Positions 1-7,161 of a stretch of DNA of 7,717 nt are shown here, piece after piece; positions within the stretch are counted from its first letter, which is position 1; every line of letters starts with the position of its first letter. Position numbers and translations under genes: made by a program. The notes under the pieces were generated by a model that did not search any database, was not told the DNA's origin, and was given only the letters and a program-made list of their open reading frames with translations. The stretch is from Bacillota bacterium. GTDB lineage: Bacteria; Bacillota; Clostridia; Christensenellales; Borkfalkiaceae. The stretch lies in the NCBI GenBank assembly GCA_023403375.1, contig JAEYEN010000123.1:1-7717 (forward strand), written 5' to 3'.

Positions 1-268
1 TTAACGCCCTGACTTCCGCACCGTAAAAGCACTTTAACCCCGCCTTTTCACATTCTTCTTTCATCTTATTATAAAGCGAAAACCAAAAGTCTAATTTTTG
101 TTTATGCGTGTCGCCCGTATACGCGTCGTAACAGACCTGACAGTAATGGTTTGTTAAAACAATACCGCCGTAACCCGCCGCCTTATATCTTTTAACTATG
201 TCTTCCGCCCGTGTTTTTGCACAATTACTACCGCCCAAAGAATGGCAATGCGTTTCAAGTTTAATCAT
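1..268 (-). CDS. PHP-domain metal-dependent hydrolase, N-terminal part (runs off left edge)
   Basis: The first 89 codons of a gene whose remainder lies beyond the left edge. The start is ATG at 268-266, preceded by a strong Shine-Dalgarno AAAGGAG (279-273) with 4 bases of spacing. The protein opens MIKLETHCHSLGGSNCA, the first PHP motif with the paired metal-binding histidines H7 and H9. It continues to IVLTNHY (H41), corresponding to the PHP TDH motif but with Asn in place of the usual Asp, and to YGAEV (E85), which fits the next metal-ligand motif. PHP proteins are multi-metal phosphoesterases, including histidinol phosphatase, nucleotide phosphatases, exoribonucleases and the PHP domain of replicative polymerases. 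The substrate here cannot be told from the fragment. Its ATG overlaps the TGA of the upstream exonuclease gene (ATGA), so the two are almost certainly co-transcribed and translationally coupled. Family assignment is fairly sure; function is open. Confidence 0.82.
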   Translation of the reverse strand, partial: MIKLETHCHSLGGSNCAKTRAEDIVKRYKAAGYGGIVLTNHYCQVCYDAYTGDTHKQKLDFWFSLYNKMKEECEKAGLKCFYGAEVRAL

Positions 269-855
269 ATGGCTCCTTTAATACACTCCATAGCCTTTTC
301 GCTCTCTACTCCCCTGTTTACGGACAGGAAAAGCGCGGCGGTATCGTATCTGGCATCGTGGAATCCGCAATCGGCGCCGAAAATCTTTATGCAGGTCTTT
401 TTTACGTCGGCTTCCGTTACGGAAAAGAAAGAGCACAATTCCGAAAGTTTGGGATATTTGTACCCCACACCGTTTGCGCGCGGTATTTTGCAAATCGGCG
501 TCATTTTTTTCATCGAACAAAAACTGTCTTTATATGTAAAATCTCTTTCAGACCGCTCGAACTCTTTTCTCATAAACATTATATCGAACGCCGTATTGTG
601 TGATACGATAAGGTCGGCGGCAGAAAAGTCTTTTTCAATCTCGTCTATAAAACAGGAAAAGTCTTTACCGCCCGACAGTTGTTCAAGTTTTTCGACCGAA
701 AATCCGTGCACACACAATGCGCCGTATTCAACGTAGTCCACGGCAAAGAAAAAGTTTTTTCCTTTGATATTATCCCCGTCTTGCATAATGTAAGACAGTT
801 CGCAAATATTCCCCGGGCATAACCCCGTCGTTTCGGTATCGAAAAATATAACCAT
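265..855 (-). CDS. DnaQ-like DEDDh 3'-5' exonuclease, single domain
   Basis: A 196-residue protein that is essentially one RNase-H-like exonuclease domain. All DEDDh catalytic residues are visible: Exo I FDTETTG with D6 and E8, Exo II SHNTAFDIMFM with D91, and Exo III HDARYDTAALF with H166 and D171. The family removes nucleotides from DNA or RNA 3' ends using two metal ions; members include the Pol III epsilon subunit, the exonuclease part of PolC, RNase T and oligoribonuclease. The stretch GYKYPKLSEL (131-140) resembles free-standing DnaQ-like proteins. There is no polymerase, helicase or GIY-YIG domain, so this is a stand-alone nuclease whose substrate is unknown. The ATG at 855 is the only sensible start because Exo I begins at residue 5. 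Its Shine-Dalgarno AAAGGA (863-858) sits only 2 bases from the ATG, unusually close. The stop overlaps the start of the PHP gene by 4 bases. No convincing promoter is seen in the AT-rich 178-base gap upstream. The cytoplasm is the expected location, as no signal peptide is present. Confidence 0.9.
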   Translation of the reverse strand: MVIFFDTETTGLCPGNICELSYIMQDGDNIKGKNFFFAVDYVEYGALCVHGFSVEKLEQLSGGKDFSCFIDEIEKDFSAADLIVSHNTAFDIMFMRKEFERSERDFTYKDSFCSMKKMTPICKIPRANGVGYKYPKLSELCSFFSVTEADVKKTCIKIFGADCGFHDARYDTAALFLSVNRGVESEKAMECIKGAI

Positions 856-977
856 AATCCTTTAATAAACTATAAACATTCAAATGAAAACTTTAATATA
901 CATTCTGTAATATATACTTTGGCGTATAACCAAAAACATATGGTTTGCCGAATATTAAAAGCAAAACCAAATAAAAC

Positions 978-1016
978 GCAAAAGATAAGGGGACAAAACA
1001 AATACGTTTCGTCCCC
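978..1016 (-). terminator. Intrinsic terminator of the lipoprotein gene
   Basis: Read on the minus strand, GGGGACGAAAC (1016-1006) pairs with GTTTTGTCCCC (999-989) in an 11-bp stem with one G-U pair and a 6-base loop. TTATCTTTTGCG follows, a T-rich but interrupted tail. It begins 17 bases past the lipoprotein stop codon, where a terminator is expected, and separates that gene from the exonuclease/PHP pair. The rest of the gap (856-977) is AT-rich and holds no coding frame or clear promoter hexamers. Confidence 0.72.
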
Positions 1017-1033
1017 GCAAGTATTAAAACAAA

Positions 1034-2923
1034 TTAAATATTTAACAAATCCGCATATCTGTCGGCGTATTTAACAACGTATTTGGTATCGTTTTTATAA
1101 GTGTTTATAAGTGCGTTTTGTTTTTCGGTCAATACGTTAGTCGCGTTTGAATACAAATCGATAAGTTTGTAGAGATAACTGCTCGTATCGGCGTTTTCCC
1201 AGTCGGAAACAATGTCGTTCATAACTGCGGTCCACTCTTCGGCGGTTTTGTTTTCGCCGCTTACGGCGTTAAGATATTTAACAAGTCCGTCGTAAGTCGT
1301 GTCAGCCGAAAGCGTCTGCGAGAAGAACATAACGTGATAGCCGTAATCGGTGCCGACAACCATATAACTGTTTTTGCCAAACCCGTCGGTAATAAATTTT
1401 CTGCCCGCTTCCGCAAACTCTTTAACGTAAGTTTCTTCGCCGCCGATGTCGGGTTCGGGAGTAACCAGATAACCTTTATAGGTGTTAAGCGAACCGGAAT
1501 CGGTAGAGAATGCAAACAGCAATTCGTTTATCTTTTTATCGTAATCTTTTGCGACCACGCCGTCGTCGTTTTTATATTCTCTGTAAATATAAGTGCTTGT
1601 AGCGCTGTCAACGTAACTGCCTTTTACGGCGTTTGAAGCACTGTAAGTATCGTAATACAGATATTTATCCATTTCGTCCAAGAATTCGGTAAGTCCGAAC
1701 TCTTTAACGCTTTCTATTTTGTAGACCGCGCTTTCGGTTTCGGTCTTTTCTCTGAGACGGCTTACTTCGCCCATAAAAGGTATGGAATTATCTAAAAACG
1801 CATAGTCGCCTGTGAATTTTTTAGTCGCATAATCGAAATCGTAACCCGAATATATCCAAGACGAACGTAAATCTTTAATCTTTGTGGAAGCAAGAATTTC
1901 TCTTCTTTCTAACTGTTTCTGTTCGTCGGTCAGGTCTGCGTCAATTTCTTTGATGAGTGCGGTTTGCGTGTCGGAAGCGCCGAGAAGGAGATTGTAAACG
2001 TAGATATAGCCGGTGTAAGGCGTATATACAACGGGGTTTGCCGCCGTCGCATTAGACAGTGCGCTTTCAAACGCTTCGGGATTTACGATAGAGTTTTTCT
2101 GCGCGTTGTACATCGCCTGATATTCGGAAACAAGGTCGTCAAACTTAACGCTTTCTCTCGCTTCTTTCTTAACGTTTTCTCTGTACTTATCTACTAAAAT
2201 GTTTTCTTTGTTTATGGTAAGCGTATCGCTGAAATACAACGTGTCCTTTATTGCGGTAACGTTATCTCCGCCAAGGAGTCCGTTTGTTTCGAGCATTTTC
2301 AAAACTTTGTTATACGCTTTATATCTTTCGGAACCTACCGTTCCGATATCCGCGCCGTTTGTTTCGTACGCCGCAACGTAAACTCTCATCTCTTCGTCCG
2401 TCTTTTCGTCATCTGCGTTTTTAGCGTCTTTCGGAACCGTTCTTACCGTTTCGCTGTAAGTGTCGGACTTCTTGTTGCTGCTTTCAGACGCGTAACTGTC
2501 GATAAGGTCGTTCATCGTTTTAACGGTGTTGTATTTTGCCTTTATTATCTCTTCGTCGGAAAGGTATCTTTCTATATCCCATTTGTCTTTGTCGGAATGT
2601 TCGACTTTACCCGCCGCGTCAAATTCGTTTATCGTGTTCTGAATGATTATTCTGGTATTGACAAGGTTGTTTATGATAAGTTCGAATATCTGTTTGGTAG
2701 AATAACTGTTTGCATAATAATATCCGTAATTAAGATATGCGGTAACCATTTCTTTCTTTTTGATTTCCGCCATGGGTGCGTCGTCCGAAATTTTCACCGT
2801 CGCAACGACTTGCGCCATATCTCTCTCGTCGTCGACCGTAACGAGATTACACCCCGACAATACGGCCACCGAAACAATAAGCGACATTAAAACCGCTATT
2901 ACGGAAAAAAGTAATTTTTTCAT
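1034..2923 (-). CDS. Secreted lipoprotein, PrsA/SurA-like foldase with diverged parvulin domain
   Basis: A 629-residue protein starting MKKLLF, with a hydrophobic signal segment (residues 4-22) and lipobox L22-S-G-C25, so it should be processed by signal peptidase II and anchored outside the membrane on C25. Residues 36-100 (AQVVATVKI, then a helix-rich stretch) resemble the SurA/PrsA N-terminal chaperone fold. YIYVYNLLLGASD (306-318) looks like the first strand of a parvulin domain. ELLFAFSTDSGSLNTYKGY (467-485) and VVGTDYGYHVMFF (522-534) look like its later part, ending in the characteristic YGYH (H530). The two halves are about 220 residues apart and the first conserved His is Asn311, so isomerase activity is doubtful. 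The protein is rich in Tyr and charged residues. A GGGAGA Shine-Dalgarno (2934-2929) lies 5 bases before the ATG, with its own promoter upstream. PrsA-like genes lie next to mfd in several clostridia, which supports the assignment. The probable role is folding of exported proteins. A non-catalytic chaperone or a lineage-specific lipoprotein remain possible. Confidence 0.75.
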   Translation of the reverse strand: MKKLLFSVIAVLMSLIVSVAVLSGCNLVTVDDERDMAQVVATVKISDDAPMAEIKKKEMVTAYLNYGYYYANSYSTKQIFELIINNLVNTRIIIQNTINEFDAAGKVEHSDKDKWDIERYLSDEEIIKAKYNTVKTMNDLIDSYASESSNKKSDTYSETVRTVPKDAKNADDEKTDEEMRVYVAAYETNGADIGTVGSERYKAYNKVLKMLETNGLLGGDNVTAIKDTLYFSDTLTINKENILVDKYRENVKKEARESVKFDDLVSEYQAMYNAQKNSIVNPEAFESALSNATAANPVVYTPYTGYIYVYNLLLGASDTQTALIKEIDADLTDEQKQLERREILASTKIKDLRSSWIYSGYDFDYATKKFTGDYAFLDNSIPFMGEVSRLREKTETESAVYKIESVKEFGLTEFLDEMDKYLYYDTYSASNAVKGSYVDSATSTYIYREYKNDDGVVAKDYDKKINELLFAFSTDSGSLNTYKGYLVTPEPDIGGEETYVKEFAEAGRKFITDGFGKNSYMVVGTDYGYHVMFFSQTLSADTTYDGLVKYLNAVSGENKTAEEWTAVMNDIVSDWENADTSSYLYKLIDLYSNATNVLTEKQNALINTYKNDTKYVVKYADRYADLLNI

Positions 2924-2946
2924 ATATATCTCCCAAAAGTGCGCAT

Positions 2947-2962
2947 TTTACTAATTTACTAA
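2947..2962 (-). repeat. Tandem 8-bp direct repeat in the lipoprotein leader
   Basis: On the minus strand TTAGTAAA occurs twice with no gap (2962-2955 and 2954-2947), just downstream of the -10 hexamer and around the expected transcription start. The position would suit an operator, but two short AT-rich copies can also arise by chance. Confidence 0.4.
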
Positions 2963-2965
2963 TAA

Positions 2966-2994
2966 AGTATATACTATATAACCGAAAATTGCAA
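2966..2994 (-). promoter_or_regulatory. Sigma-A-type promoter of the lipoprotein gene
   Basis: The minus strand reads TTGCAA (2994-2989), a 17-base spacer (2988-2972) and TATACT (2971-2966). The -35 matches four of six and the -10 five of six consensus positions at the ideal spacing. The predicted start falls near 2959, giving a leader of about 36 bases before the ATG at 2923. The -10 lies inside a perfect 10-bp palindrome AGTATATACT (2966-2975). A run of seven A immediately upstream of the -35 (2999-3005 read on the minus strand) may act as an UP-like element. Confidence 0.72.
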
Positions 2995-3032
2995 TTGTTT
3001 TTTTAAATTATTTTGTCTATTGCTTTTACTCA

Positions 3033-3086
3033 GCAGAATAAATTTCAAAGCCCGAACGTTTCCGCGCCCGAATTTCTTTATTCCGC
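3033..3086. repeat. Inverted repeat downstream of mfd, possible terminator or 3' end structure
   Basis: The arms GCAGAATAAA (3033-3042) and TTTATTCCGC (3077-3086) are complementary at 9 of 10 positions. The odd pair is G-U in minus-strand RNA but A-C in plus-strand RNA, so the stem is better in the mfd transcript. However, the run of T that would complete a terminator (3090-3095) lies on the plus-strand side, and no T-run follows in the mfd direction. The 34-base interior contains TTCGGGC twice on the minus strand. It may protect the mfd mRNA 3' end. It is not a textbook terminator in either direction. Confidence 0.4.
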
Positions 3087-3096
3087 AGATTTTTTC

Positions 3097-6000
3097 TCAG
3101 TTTTTATAAGCCAGAAACTTCCTTATCTGTTTTAAGGCCTCTTTCCCGCCGTTCACGTTCGTAAAATCTACAATCGGACTCTCGCGCATAACCACCCGCG
3201 TCTGATTTTTAAAAGCGTCCAGCGCGGCTTTAAGCCTTTCGTCGCCGAAAGTCTTGAAGTTCTTGAATTCTATAAAAGACCGCTCTTTGCTTACCGTAAT
3301 TTTGGTAACGTCGTATTCTTTCGCAAGGTTTTTCACGACCGCTATATTTATAAGATTATCCGTTTCTTCGGGAACAGGTCCGTAAGCGTCGGCAAGCGAA
3401 AATCTTACTTCTTCTTCATCCGCTTCGCCCGCGATTTCCGCTATATCTTTATAAGCGTCCATTCTTGCGGAACGACTTTCGATATACCCGTCGGGAATAT
3501 ACGCCGTAACGCGAACGTCTAACTCCGCAATAGTTTCTTCTTTGCCTTCAAGTTCTTCTTTTAACAGTTTGGAATACAGTTCGTAGCCTATCTTATCCAT
3601 ATGCCCGTGCTGTTCCGCGCCGAGCACGTTGCCCGCGCCGCGAATCTCCAAATCTCTCATCGCGATTTTAATTCCGCTGCCCATCTCGGCAAATTCTACT
3701 ATCGCGTTAAGCCTGTTATATGCCGTTTCCGTCAGTATTTTTTCGCGTTTATAAGTAAAATATGCGTACGCAAGCCTGTCGCTTCTGCCCACTCTTCCCT
3801 TTAACTGATAAAGCGTTGAAAGTCCCAACTTATCGGCGTCGATAACTATAAGCGTGTTCGCCTTTGGAAGGTCTATTCCGTTTTCGATAATCGTGGTCGA
3901 AACAAGCACTCTCGTTTTGCCTTCGTAAAAGTTTAAAATGTTGCTTTCAAGTTGTTTTTCTTCCATTTGCCCGTGCGCTACGGCGACGGGGACGTTCGGC
4001 AGAAGCGGTTTTATCCGCTCCGCAAACGTGTAAATACTCTCCACTCTGTTGTATAAAATAAATACCTGACCGCCACGGTTAAGTTCTCTCGTACACGCGT
4101 CTTTGATGAGAACGTCCGTTTCTTCGGTAACGTAAGTCTGAACGGGCAACCGTTTTTTAGGAGGCGTGTTGATAGTGCTTATCGAACGTATTCCCGAAAG
4201 CGACATATGCAGCGTTCTCGGTATGGGCGTTGCCGTAAGCGTCAGCGTGTCCACGTTCTTTTTCAAGAGTTTTATTTTTTCCTTGTGTTCCACGCCGAAT
4301 CTCTGTTCTTCGTCAAGCACTAAAAGTCCCAGGTCTTTGAATTTAACGTCGCCCGACAAAATGCGATGAGTACCGATAACGAAATCGAGTTCCCCGTTTT
4401 TAAGTTGTTCGAGTATGGCTTTTTGTTCTTTATCCGTTCTGAATCTGTTAAGGCAGGCGATTTTTATGCCGAAGTCTTTGAATCTTTTTATAGCGGTATT
4501 ATAATGTTGCTCCGCAAGAATAGTAGTCGGCGCAAGCATAACCGCCTGCTTTCCGTTAATTATCGCGATAAAAACCGCGCGGAAAGCCACTTCGGTCTTA
4601 CCAAACCCTACGTCGCCGCAAATAAGCCTGTCCATAATTTTGCCGCTTTCCATATCGGAAATAACGTCTTTTGTCGCCGCGGCCTGGTCGGGCGTGTCTT
4701 CAAATTCAAACGCCGAAACGAATAAATCGAAAAGTTCGCCGTCGCACGCAAATTTATAACCCGTGCAGGCGTTACGTTCTTCATACAGCCGTTTTAAGTC
4801 GAAAGACATCTTTTTAATGCTTTCTTTAACGTTGTTTTTTATGCGTTCGAAATCTTTGCCGCCTATTTTAGAAAGCGCGGGTTTTTTGTCGCCGCCGAGA
4901 TATCTCGTTAAAATATCCGTCTGTTCTACGGGCACGTAAAGAATATCTCCGCCTTTGTATTCCACGGCTATATAATCTTTTGTGCCTTCAAGCGTCGTTA
5001 TCTTTTTATTGCCCAGCACTCTGCCTATACCGTGAATTTCGTGCACACAATAATCGCCGGCAACGGGCGCGGTGAAGAATTTATTTTTCTTTGTCTTTAT
5101 TTTTCTTTCGGCAACGGACTTACCGAATATGTTGCCGCTTCCTATAACGACGTTTTTATTTTCGTGAAATATAAATCCGCCGGGCAAGTTTTTGTATATA
5201 ATATTTACGGTCGCGTTCTCGTCGCCCGTGGCGGCAAAAATGCCGTTTACTGCAAAATCGTTTTTAAGTCTTTCCGCCTTTTCGGGCGTTCCCGCGCAAA
5301 CGGTAACGTAATATCTGCCGTACAGCCAGTTCCTGACGTCCGAAAAAAGTTCTTTTATGTCAAGCCTGTAATCCGATACGGATGCAACTTTGGGATTTAT
5401 TATCTTTTTCGGCGCAAAAAACGGTATTGCGGACGACAACGTCTGAACGGCGGCAAGCGTGTATTTATTAAAAATTTCGCCGAGAATCGCCGTACCGCAA
5501 ACGTTGTCTTTCTCTATCGCAAACACTTCTCCGCAAGCGGAAAGCGACTTAAACCGCTCGTCAAACTCTCTCTCGTAAAGTTCCGCCGCCTCGTAAACGC
5601 GCTTTGGTTCGTCTATAATTATAACCGTATCGGGGCGGAAAATTTTGTCTATAAAAACGCTGTCGTCTTTAACGGACGATAATGCGGAAAGAAAATCGTA
5701 GTCTTTGTTCTCCGCGGCAAGTTCCACGTCCGAAAAAATCTCTCTAAGCCGCTCTTTCGCCTTTTTATCGGCAACGGCAATCTCTTCTTTCAGGACTCTT
5801 AAAAGCACCGCGCTTTCTTCGTCCGAAAAACAAAACTCACAGGCGGATAATAAAGTAACGGCGTCCGTATACCCTAAATTTTCGCGCGTTTCGGGGTCGA
5901 AAGATTTTATGCTCTCCAAGTCGTCGTCGAAAAAGTCCAGTCGCACGGGGTATTCGGCGTCGGGCGAAAAGACGTCTATCACGTCCCCCCGCACGCTGAA

Positions 6001-6498
6001 ACAACCCTTGCTTTCCACGTTCTCCGTCCTTTTGTAGCCGTTTCGCACCAGAAAGTCCGTTATCTCTTTGCGCTCGTAAGAACGATCCTTTTTTAACTCG
6101 ATTTTTTCCACAGTAAGCGGAAAACGCTGCATAAGCGATTCGGGCGTTGCGACTATAAAATCCGCTTCTTTTATCTCGCCCGCCGCCTTTATCCTTTGAA
6201 ACAAAGAGTCCTTGGAACACGCCCTGCTTAAAATAAGCGTTTCGTCTTTGGGCGGAATTATTATCGTTTTCTTTCCCTGATAGCACGAAAGATATTCTGC
6301 GCATTTTCCGGCGGCAAGCATATCTTTAACGACGTATAAAACGGGGCGTTCGAGTTCGCCCGAAATCTCGGAAGCAAGATAGGTTTTAAAAGATTCGCCC
6401 ACGCCGAAAACCGCCGAAGGCAAGCCTTGGCGGACGGACGAAACGAATTCGCTTACCGAATTGTTTCCGTTATTTAGTTGTATTATTTTGTTAGGCAT
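3097..6498 (-). CDS. mfd: Transcription-repair coupling factor Mfd
   Basis: A complete 1133-residue Mfd, close to the 1148-1177 of E. coli and B. subtilis. It is a DNA translocase that binds behind stalled RNA polymerase, pushes it off the lesion and recruits UvrA for excision repair. In order: a UvrB-like module (about 25-340); a linker region; the RNA-polymerase-interacting CarD-like domain, with GDYCVHEIHGIGRVLG at 481-496; two RecA-like motor domains, with Walker A GDVGFGKT (628-635), DEEQ box (729-732), TATPIPRT (755-762), STTIIENGIDLP (867-878) and GRVGRSDR (901-908); a RecG-type TRG element (about 939-979); and the C-terminal regulatory domain (about 990-1133). All ATPase motifs are intact, so the protein should be active. 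The ATG at 6498 has only a weak GCGGA Shine-Dalgarno 6 bases upstream. The gene follows pth after 65 bases and is probably co-transcribed with it. The annotation is very secure. Confidence 0.98.
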   Translation of the reverse strand: MPNKIIQLNNGNNSVSEFVSSVRQGLPSAVFGVGESFKTYLASEISGELERPVLYVVKDMLAAGKCAEYLSCYQGKKTIIIPPKDETLILSRACSKDSLFQRIKAAGEIKEADFIVATPESLMQRFPLTVEKIELKKDRSYERKEITDFLVRNGYKRTENVESKGCFSVRGDVIDVFSPDAEYPVRLDFFDDDLESIKSFDPETRENLGYTDAVTLLSACEFCFSDEESAVLLRVLKEEIAVADKKAKERLREIFSDVELAAENKDYDFLSALSSVKDDSVFIDKIFRPDTVIIIDEPKRVYEAAELYEREFDERFKSLSACGEVFAIEKDNVCGTAILGEIFNKYTLAAVQTLSSAIPFFAPKKIINPKVASVSDYRLDIKELFSDVRNWLYGRYYVTVCAGTPEKAERLKNDFAVNGIFAATGDENATVNIIYKNLPGGFIFHENKNVVIGSGNIFGKSVAERKIKTKKNKFFTAPVAGDYCVHEIHGIGRVLGNKKITTLEGTKDYIAVEYKGGDILYVPVEQTDILTRYLGGDKKPALSKIGGKDFERIKNNVKESIKKMSFDLKRLYEERNACTGYKFACDGELFDLFVSAFEFEDTPDQAAATKDVISDMESGKIMDRLICGDVGFGKTEVAFRAVFIAIINGKQAVMLAPTTILAEQHYNTAIKRFKDFGIKIACLNRFRTDKEQKAILEQLKNGELDFVIGTHRILSGDVKFKDLGLLVLDEEQRFGVEHKEKIKLLKKNVDTLTLTATPIPRTLHMSLSGIRSISTINTPPKKRLPVQTYVTEETDVLIKDACTRELNRGGQVFILYNRVESIYTFAERIKPLLPNVPVAVAHGQMEEKQLESNILNFYEGKTRVLVSTTIIENGIDLPKANTLIVIDADKLGLSTLYQLKGRVGRSDRLAYAYFTYKREKILTETAYNRLNAIVEFAEMGSGIKIAMRDLEIRGAGNVLGAEQHGHMDKIGYELYSKLLKEELEGKEETIAELDVRVTAYIPDGYIESRSARMDAYKDIAEIAGEADEEEVRFSLADAYGPVPEETDNLINIAVVKNLAKEYDVTKITVSKERSFIEFKNFKTFGDERLKAALDAFKNQTRVVMRESPIVDFTNVNGGKEALKQIRKFLAYKN

Positions 6499-6512
6499 AA
6501 AATATCCGCGTC

Positions 6513-6559
6513 AAAAAATCACCCTTTTTTCGGGGGGGTAAAAATCTTATAGCGATAAG
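6513..6559 (-). other. Pth-mfd gap with two weak hairpin/T-run elements and a G7 run
   Basis: Minus strand, in order of transcription: CTTAT-CGCT-ATAAG (6559-6546) followed by ATTTTT; then a run of seven C (6538-6532; G on the plus strand); then AAAAAA-GGGTGA-TTTTTT (6530-6513), a palindrome. ACCC/GGGT can form an alternative 4-bp stem (6539-6536 with 6524-6521) followed by T6. Each stem is short or AT-only, so at most partial termination or pausing before mfd is expected. The homopolymer is a likely site of sequencing error but lies outside any coding frame. Confidence 0.3.
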
Positions 6560-6563
6560 TAAA

Positions 6564-7148
6564 TCACTGATTTTTGCCGTTATATTTTTGCATTAAAAAC
6601 TCTATCGTCTTGCCGTTTGCAAAATCAATTACGGCATTCGCCGCCTTTTCGGTCGCTTTTGTAAAACGTTCTTTATCCGCTTCCGAAATACCGCTTAAAA
6701 CGTAGTCTATCAGCGGAATTTTATATTCGCCGTCCTGTTTAAATCCAATTCTCATTCTGGCAAAATTTTCGCTTCCTAAAAGCGCGACCACGTTTCTCAT
6801 TCCGTTATGCGTGCCGGCGGAACCCTTTTCTCTTATTCTTATTTCGCCCTTTTCTATATCGCAATCGTCGTATACTACAAAAATATCTTTTAAGTCTATT
6901 TTATAAAAAGAAACGAGTTCTCTTACGCTCTCTCCGCTCAGATTCATATACGTCTGCGGTTTCGCAATAAGAACTTTTTCGTTAAGGCCGCCGCCCGTCC
7001 GCGCTTCCGCAATCAACGCGCGGCATTTCGTCTTGTTAAAAGTCGCGCCTAAAAGTTCCGCCGTTTTGTCGGCTACCATGAACCCCAGATTATGAAAGGT
7101 ATTTTTATATTTATCGTCGGGATTGCCCAGACCAACAATAAGTTTCAT
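6564..7148 (-). CDS. pth: Peptidyl-tRNA hydrolase
   Basis: A 194-residue bacterial Pth. It cleaves the ester bond of peptidyl-tRNAs dropped from ribosomes, freeing tRNA, and is normally essential. Key residues are present: N9 in GLGNP, the catalytic His H19 in NTFHNLGF, N69 in TYMNLSG, D94 in VVYDDCD and N115 in SAGTHNGMRN, at spacings matching E. coli Asn10, His20, Asn68, Asp93 and Asn114. The residue before the catalytic His is Phe where many family members have Arg. The chosen start is ATG 7148-7146, with AAAAGGA about 4 bases upstream and MKLIVGLGNP as the usual N-terminus. An in-frame TTG at 7163 would add five residues but lies in the terminator T-run and lacks its own ribosome site. 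A hairpin terminator immediately precedes the gene; mfd follows after 65 bases. Pth and Mfd are neighbours in many Bacillota. Confidence 0.97.
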   Translation of the reverse strand: MKLIVGLGNPDDKYKNTFHNLGFMVADKTAELLGATFNKTKCRALIAEARTGGGLNEKVLIAKPQTYMNLSGESVRELVSFYKIDLKDIFVVYDDCDIEKGEIRIREKGSAGTHNGMRNVVALLGSENFARMRIGFKQDGEYKIPLIDYVLSGISEADKERFTKATEKAANAVIDFANGKTIEFLMQKYNGKNQ

Positions 7149-7161
7149 TATTTCCTTTTCC

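Noticed and set aside
242..736. 164-residue open frame on the plus strand opposite the exonuclease gene
   Set aside because: The minus strand encodes all DEDDh catalytic motifs here; the plus-strand frame shows low-complexity, motif-free sequence.
1..855. Reading the exonuclease/PHP pair as a CRISPR or phage-defence system
   Set aside because: No repeats, no Cas or effector domains and no mobile-element signatures are present in the window; a coupled nuclease/hydrolase pair alone does not support it.
5032..5682. 216-residue open frame on the plus strand inside mfd
   Set aside because: It is antisense to a well-conserved mfd segment, has no recognisable motif and no ribosome site support.
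6546..6551. TATAAG read on the minus strand as a -10 box for mfd
   Set aside because: No acceptable -35 hexamer at 16-18 bases upstream; the bases are better explained by the small CTTAT/ATAAG hairpin.
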